Part shown: positions 16,676 to 23,215 of the stretch, in pieces
Numbering within the stretch: the first letter of the stretch is position 1
How the letters are laid out: each line of letters begins with the position of its first letter
DNA from: Bacteroidota bacterium
Lineage (GTDB): Bacteria; Bacteroidota; Bacteroidia; Bacteroidales; UBA4417
Assembly (NCBI GenBank): GCA_022711175.1
Contig: JAKLFM010000030.1
Coordinates: forward strand, 1-35,337
DNA length: 35,337 bases
Direction of reading: 5' to 3'
Notes under the pieces: generated by a model
What the model saw: the letters and a program-made list of their open reading frames with translations, nothing else
Databases searched by the model: none
Told to the model about the DNA's origin: nothing
Translations under genes and position numbers: made by a program

Positions 16676-16776
16676 TACATTTTTGAGAAGCAAAAAAACA
16701 AAAAGTATTCCCAACCTAGCCAGATTGAAGTTATTTAGAATAAGTTGAAATAAAGTGAACTGTCGGGGTAATCAAA

Positions 16777-16801
16777 TTAATTACGATATTTGAGCAATTA
16801 A
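16777..16801 (+). promoter_or_regulatory. AT-rich dyad upstream of the Rrf2 gene (candidate autoregulatory operator)
   Basis: TTAATT (16777-16782) and AATTAA (16796-16801) form a perfect inverted repeat with a 13-bp spacer containing GATATTTG, a near match to the -7 box. It ends 24 bp before the Rrf2 ATG. A related dyad lies upstream of the next gene. Confidence 0.4.
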
Positions 16802-16825
16802 ATACCGGATTATTCGAAATAACCT

Positions 16826-17227
16826 ATGGCAAGAATTGTAACATACTCCGAAGCGGCTTCCATCGGAATGCACGGCCTTGTTCTCATTGCCAGGGCAGGC
16901 GAAGTGATCAACGTTCAGAAAATTGCCGAAATCACCAATTCCTCCAAACACCACGTTGCCAAAGTGATGCAGCGGTTGGTGAAAGACGGTTTCCTGCAGT
17001 CGAGCCGCGGGCCGCAAGGCGGATTCATCCTGAATGCGGATCCTAAACAGTTGACCTTGCTGCAAATCTATGAATCCATCGAAGGAGAAGTGAAAGTTCT
17101 CAATTGCCCGCACGATAAGCCGATATGCCCTTTCGACAAGTGTATCCTTGGCAATGTGGTTCCGCGCATGACGACTCTTTTCAGGGAACAACTCTCAAAC
17201 ACCACCCTTTTCGACCTGATGCAATAA
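16826..17227 (+). CDS. Rrf2-family transcriptional regulator, Fe-S type
   Basis: A 133-residue regulator with an N-terminal winged helix: ALIA-type core at residues 15-35, IAEITNSSKHHVAKVMQRLVKDGFL as the recognition helix, and the wing SSRGPQGGF. Three cysteines, Cys94, Cys101 and Cys106 in NCPHDKPICPFDKC, are placed like the Fe-S cluster ligands of NsrR, IscR and RsrR. It therefore probably senses nitric oxide, redox state or cluster supply through an iron-sulfur cluster. It heads a group containing a YgbA homologue, which in E. coli belongs to the NsrR regulon, so an NsrR-like role is the favoured inference. AT-rich dyads lie before it and before the next gene. Confidence 0.88.
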   Translation: MARIVTYSEAASIGMHGLVLIARAGEVINVQKIAEITNSSKHHVAKVMQRLVKDGFLQSSRGPQGGFILNADPKQLTLLQIYESIEGEVKVLNCPHDKPICPFDKCILGNVVPRMTTLFREQLSNTTLFDLMQ

Positions 17228-17274
17228 ATAGCATCGAAATCGTGCTTTTTCCAATTATTTTTTCACGTTCAGAA

Positions 17275-17310
17275 TAATTAAGTATATTTGCGTACTCAAT
17301 TACCTAATTA
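17275..17310 (+). promoter_or_regulatory. Dyad overlapping a -7 box upstream of the Fe-S protein gene (candidate Rrf2 operator)
   Basis: TAATTAAGTA (17275-17284) and TACCTAATTA (17301-17310) are inverted repeats matching at 9 of 10 positions around a 16-bp spacer. A perfect TAnnTTTG box, TATATTTG at 17283-17290, overlaps the left arm. A bound regulator would mask the promoter. It begins 48 bp after the Rrf2 stop. Confidence 0.5.
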
Positions 17311-17380
17311 AATTTTCATAAGGATCATCGTTACGACCATCCTGAAAAACAGAAGAATCTGATCATAAAACATCACGAAA

Positions 17381-18307
17381 ATGCTGCGTAAAATCATTCA
17401 GATAGATGAAGATAAATGCAATGGCTGTGGCCTGTGTATTCCCAATTGCCACGAAGGCGCACTTCAAGTCATTGACGGGAAAGCCCGCCTGGTGAGCGAC
17501 CTCTTTTGCGACGGACTTGGCGCCTGTATCGGCCATTGCCCTGAAGGCGCAATAGAAATTATTGAGCGAGAAGCCCAACCGTACAACGAAACACTCGTGA
17601 TGGAGCAGATGGCAAAAATGGGTCGCAATACCATTCTGGCGCATCTCGAGCACCTTCGCGACCATAACGAAGAAGCCCTTCTGAAAGAAGCCATCGCCTA
17701 CATTAAAAGCAATGGCATCGACCTTAGCCCGGAAGCTGAAAGCGAGAAACCTGCAAAAGTCGCCGCAACATTCCCCACACTAAAGGAAGCCATCAAGCAA
17801 ACGCGAGAAGCCAGCGGGTCTTCATGCGGTTGTGCGGGCTCCGCGCCAATGGATTTCCGCATCGATATGGACAAAGTGAATGCAGCCGGAGTTGCCGCTG
17901 CTGTTGCTGAGGTCACCCCTACCCCGTCGGAACTCAGGCAGTGGCCGGTACAGTTTCACCTGATTAACCCGAATGCTTCATACTTCCAGGGCGCTGATGT
18001 TGTGCTGGCCGCCGATTGCGTTGCCTTTGCCATGGGTGATTTCCACAACAGGCTGCTCAAAGGCAAATCACTGGTGATCGCCTGTCCTAAACTCGACTCG
18101 AACAAGGATGCTTATGTTGAAAAGCTTACGGCCATGATTGCCCAGTCCAAAATAAACACACTCACTGTTCCCATCATGGAAGTTCCGTGCTGCGGCGGGC
18201 TGTTGCAAATTGCCAATATTGCCATTCAACAGGCCGGACGCAAAATTCCGCTCAAACGAATTGTAGTAGGAATTAAAGGAGATATTCTTTCGGAAGAATG
18301 GGTGTGA
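17381..18307 (+). CDS. Multi-cysteine iron-sulfur (ferredoxin-type) protein
   Basis: A 308-residue protein. Residues 1-60 form a ferredoxin fold: first cluster Cys13, Cys16, Cys19, Cys23 in CNGCGLCIPNC; second site Cys43, Cys49, Cys53 in CDGLGACIGHC, where Leu46 replaces the usual middle Cys. A helical region (70-140) follows, then CGC (Cys149, Cys151), and a C-terminal domain (about 185-308) with Cys213, Cys235 and the pair Cys270-Cys271 in EVPCCGGLLQ. The extra cysteines could hold another cluster. It follows the Rrf2 gene with its own promoter-like dyad. Proteins of this layout occur in anaerobes; the electron partner or substrate is unknown. Confidence 0.8.
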   Translation: MLRKIIQIDEDKCNGCGLCIPNCHEGALQVIDGKARLVSDLFCDGLGACIGHCPEGAIEIIEREAQPYNETLVMEQMAKMGRNTILAHLEHLRDHNEEALLKEAIAYIKSNGIDLSPEAESEKPAKVAATFPTLKEAIKQTREASGSSCGCAGSAPMDFRIDMDKVNAAGVAAAVAEVTPTPSELRQWPVQFHLINPNASYFQGADVVLAADCVAFAMGDFHNRLLKGKSLVIACPKLDSNKDAYVEKLTAMIAQSKINTLTVPIMEVPCCGGLLQIANIAIQQAGRKIPLKRIVVGIKGDILSEEWV

Positions 18308-18340
18308 TCCGTTTGTTAAGAACAATTAAATCAAATCATT

Positions 18341-18664
18341 ATGGAAACTTTTGAAACTGCGAAGACATTTGCTTTTAACGAGATCGTGAATTATGAAGAG
18401 AACGGCATCGTTAGCAAGCAAATCATCAAAAAAACTACCGGCAATGTCACCCTGTTTGCCTTTGCCGCCGGACAAATGTTGAGCGAACATTCAGCTCCTT
18501 TCGATGCTCTTGTGCAGGTAATTGAAGGCACAGCCGAAATTGTGATCGGTGGAACACCTCACGCTGTGAAAGCAGGTGAATCCATCATCATGCCTGCCAA
18601 TATTCCGCATGCCGTTAATGCACATGAAAAGTTCAAGATGCTGTTGACCATGATACGCAGCTAA
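18341..18664 (+). CDS. Small cupin-domain protein (first of two)
   Basis: A 107-residue single-domain cupin. Motif 1 is GQMLSEHSAPFDALVQVIEG (His50) and motif 2 is GESIIMPANIPHAVNA (His90). The usual second His of motif 1 is absent, so metal binding would use fewer ligands than in classic cupins. It begins 33 bp after the iron-sulfur protein gene, with no terminator between them, and is likely co-transcribed. Role unknown; small cupins of this type commonly accompany redox and stress genes in anaerobes. Confidence 0.82.
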   Translation: METFETAKTFAFNEIVNYEENGIVSKQIIKKTTGNVTLFAFAAGQMLSEHSAPFDALVQVIEGTAEIVIGGTPHAVKAGESIIMPANIPHAVNAHEKFKMLLTMIRS

Positions 18665-18681
18665 TTATCGAACCGCTGCTC

Positions 18682-19029
18682 ATGATTCTCTTCAAAATAC
18701 GCAGGGAGCGCGAAAACATTATTGTTTCGTCAATGATACGCATGTACTGCAGTGGAAATCATGCCAGTGCAGAGAGTATGTGTGACGAATGCAAAGCACT
18801 AGCCGAATATGCCTCGATAAGGCTAATACGGTGTATTTATGGCGAAAACAAACCGGTATGCAAGGAATGTGCAGTGCACTGCTACTCGCCCGCCATGCGC
18901 GAACAAATGCGGCGGGTTATGCGATGGTCGGGACCGAGGATGATGTACCGGCATCCGCTCTATGCAATTATTCATATCATCGATAGTGCCTTAGCACCTT
19001 CGAAACTTGAAGCAGCTAAGGATAAATAA
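18682..19029 (+). CDS. ygbA: YgbA-like protein (nitrous oxide-stimulated promoter family)
   Basis: A 115-residue cysteine-rich protein matching the YgbA_NO family in order: MIRMYCSGNH, CDECKALAEYASIRLIRC, YGENKPVCKECAVHCYSPAMR and RRVMRWSGPRMMYRHP. Seven cysteines (23, 34, 37, 51, 60, 63, 67) are suited to binding zinc or iron-sulfur. In E. coli ygbA is part of the NO-responsive NsrR regulon. Placement behind an Rrf2 regulator, an Fe-S protein and a cupin supports a nitrosative-stress role here. The start at 18682 is 17 bp after the cupin stop; an inner ATG at Met18 is possible. Confidence 0.88.
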   Translation: MILFKIRRERENIIVSSMIRMYCSGNHASAESMCDECKALAEYASIRLIRCIYGENKPVCKECAVHCYSPAMREQMRRVMRWSGPRMMYRHPLYAIIHIIDSALAPSKLEAAKDK

Positions 19030-19039
19030 TTCCAACAAT

Positions 19040-19345
19040 ATGAAAATCAACCGACTGGACTCAACTCCGGCTATTTCGCCCACGCTTGATGCACACATCA
19101 TGCATACATCGCCCACGCTCGAAGTGGTTCATCTCCACCTTAAACCTGGACAAGCTGTTGCGCAGCATATCAATAATTTCGATGTGGTGATGTGCCTCAT
19201 TGAGGGAAACGTAACTATCGAATCAGGAGACGAAAGTCATGATCTATTGACTCACGATGTGGTGGAGATTGCAGGAGGCACGCAGCGCGGCATTATTAAC
19301 ACCAGCAATGGTGATGCCAGGTTGCTGGTATTGAAGAAGTTCTGA
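19040..19345 (+). CDS. Small cupin-domain protein (second of two)
   Basis: The ATG at 19040 (MKINRLDSTPAISP) follows the ygbA stop by 10 bp and is chosen over an upstream start at 19007 that would overlap ygbA. The 101-residue product is a cupin: LKPGQAVAQHINNFDVVMCLIEG (His43) and HDVVEIAGGTQRGIIN. The motif-2 His is replaced by Arg83, so a standard metal site is not expected. It is the last gene of the plus-strand group headed by the Rrf2 regulator and is diverged from the first cupin, not a recent copy. Confidence 0.78.
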   Translation: MKINRLDSTPAISPTLDAHIMHTSPTLEVVHLHLKPGQAVAQHINNFDVVMCLIEGNVTIESGDESHDLLTHDVVEIAGGTQRGIINTSNGDARLLVLKKF

Positions 19346-19406
19346 AGAATTATTTCAGGTATATCCAGCGGTTGACGATCGTCCTGAATGGCTGGTCAAC
19401 AGATAA

Positions 19407-19727
19407 TTAATATACTGCCAACGTCTGGTCGATATCGGCAGCCCACTGGTAAAGCCCGCCTTCCAGAATCACCACGTTCTTATATCCTTTTTTCTCGCGC
19501 AGGTACAGGTAAGGCGCCTCGCTTTTCATGCCGTACAAGCAATAAATAACTACCAGTCCTTCAGTGGATATTTGGTCGAGTGAATCAGGAATATCGATCT
19601 GCGGTATATTGATCGCCCCTTCAATATGGCACTCCTGAAATTTTACCGGATCGCGGGTGTCGATCAATTGCACCTGTTCATGGTTATCGAGTTTTTGTTT
19701 GAGCTCAGCCGGTGTGATGGTTCGCAT
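19407..19727 (-). CDS. Single-domain rhodanese
   Basis: ATG 19727 (MRTITPAELKQKL) is preferred; the longer frame from 19790 would start inside the terminator stem at 19789-19816. The 106-residue product has the rhodanese blocks VQLIDTRDPVKFQECHIEGAINIP and the active loop CLYGMKS with the nucleophilic Cys at residue 63, followed by ILEGGLYQWA. It is expected to transfer sulfane sulfur in the cytosol. It is convergent with the cupin/YgbA group, so it may belong functionally with that sulfur and iron chemistry, but it is not in the same transcript. Confidence 0.85.
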   Translation of the reverse strand: MRTITPAELKQKLDNHEQVQLIDTRDPVKFQECHIEGAINIPQIDIPDSLDQISTEGLVVIYCLYGMKSEAPYLYLREKKGYKNVVILEGGLYQWAADIDQTLAVY

Positions 19728-19788
19728 GTTGCTACGTAAATAAGCCTCATAAAGATATAAAAATAAATACGCGGCAATGCCGGAAAAC

Positions 19789-19816
19789 AAAAAAGGAGCG
19801 AAATCGCTCCTTTTTT
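19789..19816 (-). terminator. Perfect terminator after the small lipoprotein gene
   Basis: AAAAAAGGAGCG (19789-19800) pairs fully with CGCTCCTTTTTT (19805-19816) around a 4-nt loop. It follows the stop of the minus-strand lipoprotein by about 20 bp and insulates the rhodanese gene. Confidence 0.9.
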
Positions 19817-19837
19817 ATAGTCTATCAAGGCTGGTAA

Positions 19838-20074
19838 TTACTTGATAAGCTTTTTGGCAACTGAATCAGCGTGAGCAGCAGCAGCGATTGAATCGGCAGC
19901 TACTTTTGCAAGTGAATCAACCTGAGCCTGAGCAGCAGCTTCAACCTGAGCGATTGAATCGGCTAAGCGGATTGAATCCTGACGAGCTTTTTCAGCTTTT
20001 TCTTCGGCGCTGGGACCGCAAGCTACGAAAGTAACCATACCAGCAATTGCTAAGAATGCAAAGAATTTTTTCAT
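19838..20074 (-). CDS. Small Ala-rich lipoprotein with DS-repeat helix
   Basis: A 78-residue protein: signal MKKFFAFLAIAGMVTFVAC with Cys19 as the lipid site, then an uninterrupted Ala/Glu/Asp/Lys/Arg-rich helix with repeated D-S-(I/L/V) triplets starting at residues 33, 39, 53, 61 and 70, ending KKLIK. The layout is like the Lpp murein lipoprotein (lipid anchor, coiled helix, basic C-terminus with Lys), although no homology is claimed. It has its own -7 box and a very strong terminator, the pattern of a short, highly expressed envelope-protein mRNA. Confidence 0.75.
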   Translation of the reverse strand: MKKFFAFLAIAGMVTFVACGPSAEEKAEKARQDSIRLADSIAQVEAAAQAQVDSLAKVAADSIAAAAHADSVAKKLIK

Positions 20075-20100
20075 GTTCGTTTATTAATTAAAAAACGTGG

Positions 20101-20108
20101 CAAAAGTA
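20101..20108 (-). promoter_or_regulatory. -7 promoter box for the small lipoprotein (TACTTTTG)
   Basis: On the minus strand TACTTTTG fits TAnnTTTG, 26 bp before the ATG at 20074. A TTG lies 16 bp further upstream, slightly closer than the usual -33 spacing. Confidence 0.6.
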
Positions 20109-20371
20109 CATCTTTTCAATATATCAATATCATTTTTCTTAAAAAAAATTAAAATTTTTTATTAAATATTCATCACACTGTTTATCAACATCTTACAAGA
20201 TTGAATTTTTTACTTTTTCTCTTTTTTAGATAATTTTCTTCATTTCGATACCCGAAGTTGCTCAAAATCACCTCCTGATCACCTTAATAAAATCATGGAT
20301 TTATACTCAAATGAATTTGCCCATTCGCGATTCTGATTATGAGCTCCCTGACTTGAGGGCAAAAATAATGC

Positions 20372-20379
20372 TACCTTTG
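20372..20379 (+). promoter_or_regulatory. -7 promoter box for rarA (TACCTTTG)
   Basis: TACCTTTG matches TAnnTTTG and lies 51 bp before ATG 20431, with a TTG 16 bp upstream at 20353-20355. It falls inside the longer possible reading frame and so supports the shorter start. Confidence 0.5.
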
Positions 20380-20430
20380 AAGCAATTGAAAAATACACAT
20401 AAAAGTTTACCCTTGAACCCTCCAACCAAT

Positions 20431-21696
20431 ATGCCACCGCTTGCCGAAGTGCTTCGTCCCGCTGCGCTTGACGAATACATCGGGCAGCAACACCTTGTGG
20501 GTAAAGGTTCCATTCTGAGGCGAATGCTCGAAGCGGGCACCATGCATTCCATGATCTTCTGGGGGCCTCCGGGTGTTGGAAAAACGACGCTGGCCAATAT
20601 CATCGCCAATCATACCCTCCGCCCGTTTTATACGCTCAGCGCCATCAACTCGGGAGTGAAAGATATACGCGAGGTGATCGATAAAGCTAAAATCGATGGC
20701 ACACAACCAATCCTGTTCATCGACGAAATACACCGTTTCAGCAAATCGCAGCAGGATTCTTTGCTCGGCGCAGTTGAAAAAGGCATAGTAGTATTAGTGG
20801 GCGCGACTACTGAAAATCCTTCTTTCGAAGTGATCTCTCCCCTGCTTTCACGCTGCCAGGTTTATATCCTGAAATCGCTGGACGAAGATGACCTGCTGGT
20901 AATCGCTGAGAAAGCCCGACTGATGCTGGAAAAACAGTTCGACACAATAATTACCATTCCTGAACATGAAGCACTGCTGAGAGTTTCGGGTGGTGATGCC
21001 CGCAAATTGCTGAATGCCATTGAACTGGTCGTCAAGTCGCAGGCCAAACCCGGAAAACCTGTTGTGATTGATAACAAAACAACGCTTGAAGTGATTCAGC
21101 AAAACCTTGCCATCTATGATAAAGGCGGTGAGATGCATTATGACATCATTTCCGCATTTATCAAATCGTTGCGAGGCAGCGATCCCAACGCCGCAGTGTA
21201 TTGGCTTGCCCGTATGATAGCGGCAGGCGAAGACCTTCTCTTCATTGCCCGCCGAATGCTGATACTGGCGTCGGAAGATATCGGCAATGCCAATCCCAAC
21301 GCGCTGTTGCTCGCCAATGCCTGTTTCGACGCAGTCAACAAAATCGGTTATCCCGAGAGCCGTATCATACTATCGCAAACAGCTGTTTACCTGGCAACTT
21401 CGCCCAAAAGCAACGCCACCTATATGGCTATTGAAGATGCCCTTTCATCGGTTGAAAAGTATGGCGATCTTTCGGTTCCTCTGCACCTGCGCAATGCACC
21501 GACTCATCTCATGAAGGACATTGGCTACTCCAAAGGCTACCAGTACGCCCACAGTTTTGATGGCAATTTTGTGGAACTGGAATTCATGCCTGCTGCCCTT
21601 TCGGGGAAAAAGTTTTACGATCCCGGCAAAAACGTCCGCGAAAATGAAAGCCGTGAACTCTTACGCCGTCTTTGGAAAGAGCGCTACGGATACTAA
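20431..21696 (+). CDS. rarA: Replication-associated recombination protein A (AAA+ ATPase)
   Basis: RarA/MgsA acts at stalled replication forks and single-strand gaps as a clamp-loader-like ATPase. The frame opens at 20311, but ATG 20431 (MPPLAEVLRPAALDEYIGQQHLVG) matches the normal family N-terminus and lies after a -7 box. The 421-residue protein has Walker A GPPGVGKT (about 45-52), Walker B ILFIDEIHRF, sensor GATTENPSFE, LLSRCQVY and the C-terminal tetramerisation region ending with YDPGKNVRENESRELLRRLWKERYG-type sequence. Length is normal. It is divergent from the small lipoprotein and followed by kdsA after 43 bp. Confidence 0.95.
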   Translation: MPPLAEVLRPAALDEYIGQQHLVGKGSILRRMLEAGTMHSMIFWGPPGVGKTTLANIIANHTLRPFYTLSAINSGVKDIREVIDKAKIDGTQPILFIDEIHRFSKSQQDSLLGAVEKGIVVLVGATTENPSFEVISPLLSRCQVYILKSLDEDDLLVIAEKARLMLEKQFDTIITIPEHEALLRVSGGDARKLLNAIELVVKSQAKPGKPVVIDNKTTLEVIQQNLAIYDKGGEMHYDIISAFIKSLRGSDPNAAVYWLARMIAAGEDLLFIARRMLILASEDIGNANPNALLLANACFDAVNKIGYPESRIILSQTAVYLATSPKSNATYMAIEDALSSVEKYGDLSVPLHLRNAPTHLMKDIGYSKGYQYAHSFDGNFVELEFMPAALSGKKFYDPGKNVRENESRELLRRLWKERYGY

Positions 21697-21739
21697 ACGC
21701 CTGTAAATCATGTTATAATAATTCAGCAAAACAGTTTAT

Positions 21740-22561
21740 ATGCCGCACCAGGTTATACATCACATTCCGTTGCTCAAGCACCTTGAATCAGGTAACTTCT
21801 TTTTATTGGCAGGCCCCTGCGTTATTGAGGACGAAACCAGCCCCTTTGCAATTGCCGCATTCATCAAGAAGATTACTGACAGGCTTGCTATCCCTTTTGT
21901 TTTCAAAGCATCCTATCGCAAGGCAAACCGGTCGAGTGCCCATTCGTTCCAGGGAATTGGTGATGAGAATGCGTTGAAAATCCTTGCTGAAATACGCGAG
22001 CAATATCAGGTTCCGGTGGTGACGGATGTACATTCAGTACCTGAAGCCGAAATGGCTGCTGCTTATGTTGACATACTCCAGATACCTGCATTTTTGTGCC
22101 GCCAGACCGATCTGCTGCAGGCGGCAGGCCGAACCGGTAAGACCGTCAATATCAAGAAAGGACAATTTGTCTCGGGCGAAGCAATGCAATTTGCCGTGGA
22201 AAAGGTGCGCGAAACCGGCAACCCGAATATTTTGCTTACCGAACGCGGCTCCACATTCGGTTATAACGACCTTGTGGTTGACTATCGAAACATTCCGGCA
22301 ATGCAAAAGACAGGTGTACCTGTGATTCTTGATATCACCCATTCGCTGCAGCAGCCTAACCAGTCATCGGGAGTTACGGGCGGGCGCCCCGACTTGATTG
22401 CCACCATTGCAAAAGCCGGCATTGCCGCGGGTGTTGACGGCATCTTCCTCGAAACGCATCCCGAACCGGCTAAAGCCAAATCCGACGGTGCAAACATGCT
22501 GCAAATTGACATGCTTGAAGGACTTCTTGAATCGCTGGTGAGGATAAGGAAAGCCTTGTAG
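21740..22561 (+). CDS. kdsA: 3-deoxy-8-phosphooctulonate synthase (KDO8P synthase)
   Basis: Condenses arabinose 5-phosphate with phosphoenolpyruvate to give KDO 8-phosphate for LPS inner core. The 273-residue protein shows FLLAGPCVIED, FKASYRKANRSS, LQIPAFLCRQTDLL, NIKKGQFVSG, ERGSTFGYNDLVVD and LETHPEPAKAKSDG. Cys27 replaces the Asn of the metal-free E. coli enzyme, and His201, Glu238 and Asp249 supply the other ligands, so this is the metal-dependent class. The stop is only 3 bp from the stop of the convergent Yip1-like gene. Confidence 0.96.
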   Translation: MPHQVIHHIPLLKHLESGNFFLLAGPCVIEDETSPFAIAAFIKKITDRLAIPFVFKASYRKANRSSAHSFQGIGDENALKILAEIREQYQVPVVTDVHSVPEAEMAAAYVDILQIPAFLCRQTDLLQAAGRTGKTVNIKKGQFVSGEAMQFAVEKVRETGNPNILLTERGSTFGYNDLVVDYRNIPAMQKTGVPVILDITHSLQQPNQSSGVTGGRPDLIATIAKAGIAAGVDGIFLETHPEPAKAKSDGANMLQIDMLEGLLESLVRIRKAL

Positions 22562-22564
22562 AGA

Positions 22565-23185
22565 TTACTTCACATAAGTTTCCATCCCCGGAATCAGACC
22601 ATTCATCAGCAACCCGAAGAGGTGCTGGGCAAGAAACATTGCACCAAAGGCCAGTGCAATAGCAACCACTATGAGTCTCACTTTCTTTTCGAGCGGAACT
22701 TCATACAAATCACGAACTCCATACCAAAAGACGTACAGCGTGTAAGCAATGAAAACATAGATTCCCATTGGTATAAGAATCCGAAGTAAAGGATGCAGAT
22801 AAACAATAAAGGTGAAGATAAAAAGCGGCGTAAACGTATAAATGACCAGTTTAATGGAGCGGACCAGGTCATTTTCGATACCAAGTTTCGGTAAACCCAG
22901 GTAAAGTACATAAGCGCCGGCGAGAACCAGCAGGTAAGGAATGAGAACCCAGGCAGCAAGGTTTACAAGTAGAATCAGAAAGAATTTAAGGCTGAAACCA
23001 AGTACGGGCAGTAACGAGAAAAATACGCCTATAGTGCGGCCTATTGCACTGAAAAGTATGACAGGAAAACCGTATTCCAGTAACAAGCTTTTAGGGGTGC
23101 ACACATCATCCCTGATTACCTTCCACTGGTGGCTGGGAATAAGCGTAATACGCACAGCGCGGTTGATAATTTCACTTAATTTCAT
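22565..23185 (-). CDS. Yip1-family membrane protein
   Basis: A 206-residue integral membrane protein. A short cytosolic N-terminus (MKLSEIINRAVRITLIPSHQ, then WKVIRDD, the typical W-x-x-I entry of Yip1/DUF1282-like proteins) precedes about five transmembrane helices (roughly 38-57, 64-96, 110-132, 134-155 and 169-190). The role in bacteria is unknown. It lies 30 bp downstream of the DUF4831 gene on the same strand and is probably co-transcribed. Confidence 0.72.
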   Translation of the reverse strand: MKLSEIINRAVRITLIPSHQWKVIRDDVCTPKSLLLEYGFPVILFSAIGRTIGVFFSLLPVLGFSLKFFLILLVNLAAWVLIPYLLVLAGAYVLYLGLPKLGIENDLVRSIKLVIYTFTPLFIFTFIVYLHPLLRILIPMGIYVFIAYTLYVFWYGVRDLYEVPLEKKVRLIVVAIALAFGAMFLAQHLFGLLMNGLIPGMETYVK

Positions 23186-23215
23186 GGTAAGTGCCTGTTT
23201 GGAATTGCTGCCTCG

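Noticed and set aside
16085..16714. Longest start for the LEA-like lipoprotein
   Set aside because: The extension (MGILFVFLLLKNV) would put a second hydrophobic stretch before a normal lipoprotein signal; MMKRTF at 16675 gives the expected signal peptide.
19369..19399. GTTGAC...GTCAAC inverted repeat between the second cupin and the rhodanese
   Set aside because: The arms are only 6 bp with a loop of about 19 nt and no T run; chance occurrence is likely.
20109..20310. AT-rich divergent spacer as an origin or attachment site
   Set aside because: No DnaA-box cluster, iterons, integrase or duplicated ends were found; promoters explain the spacer.
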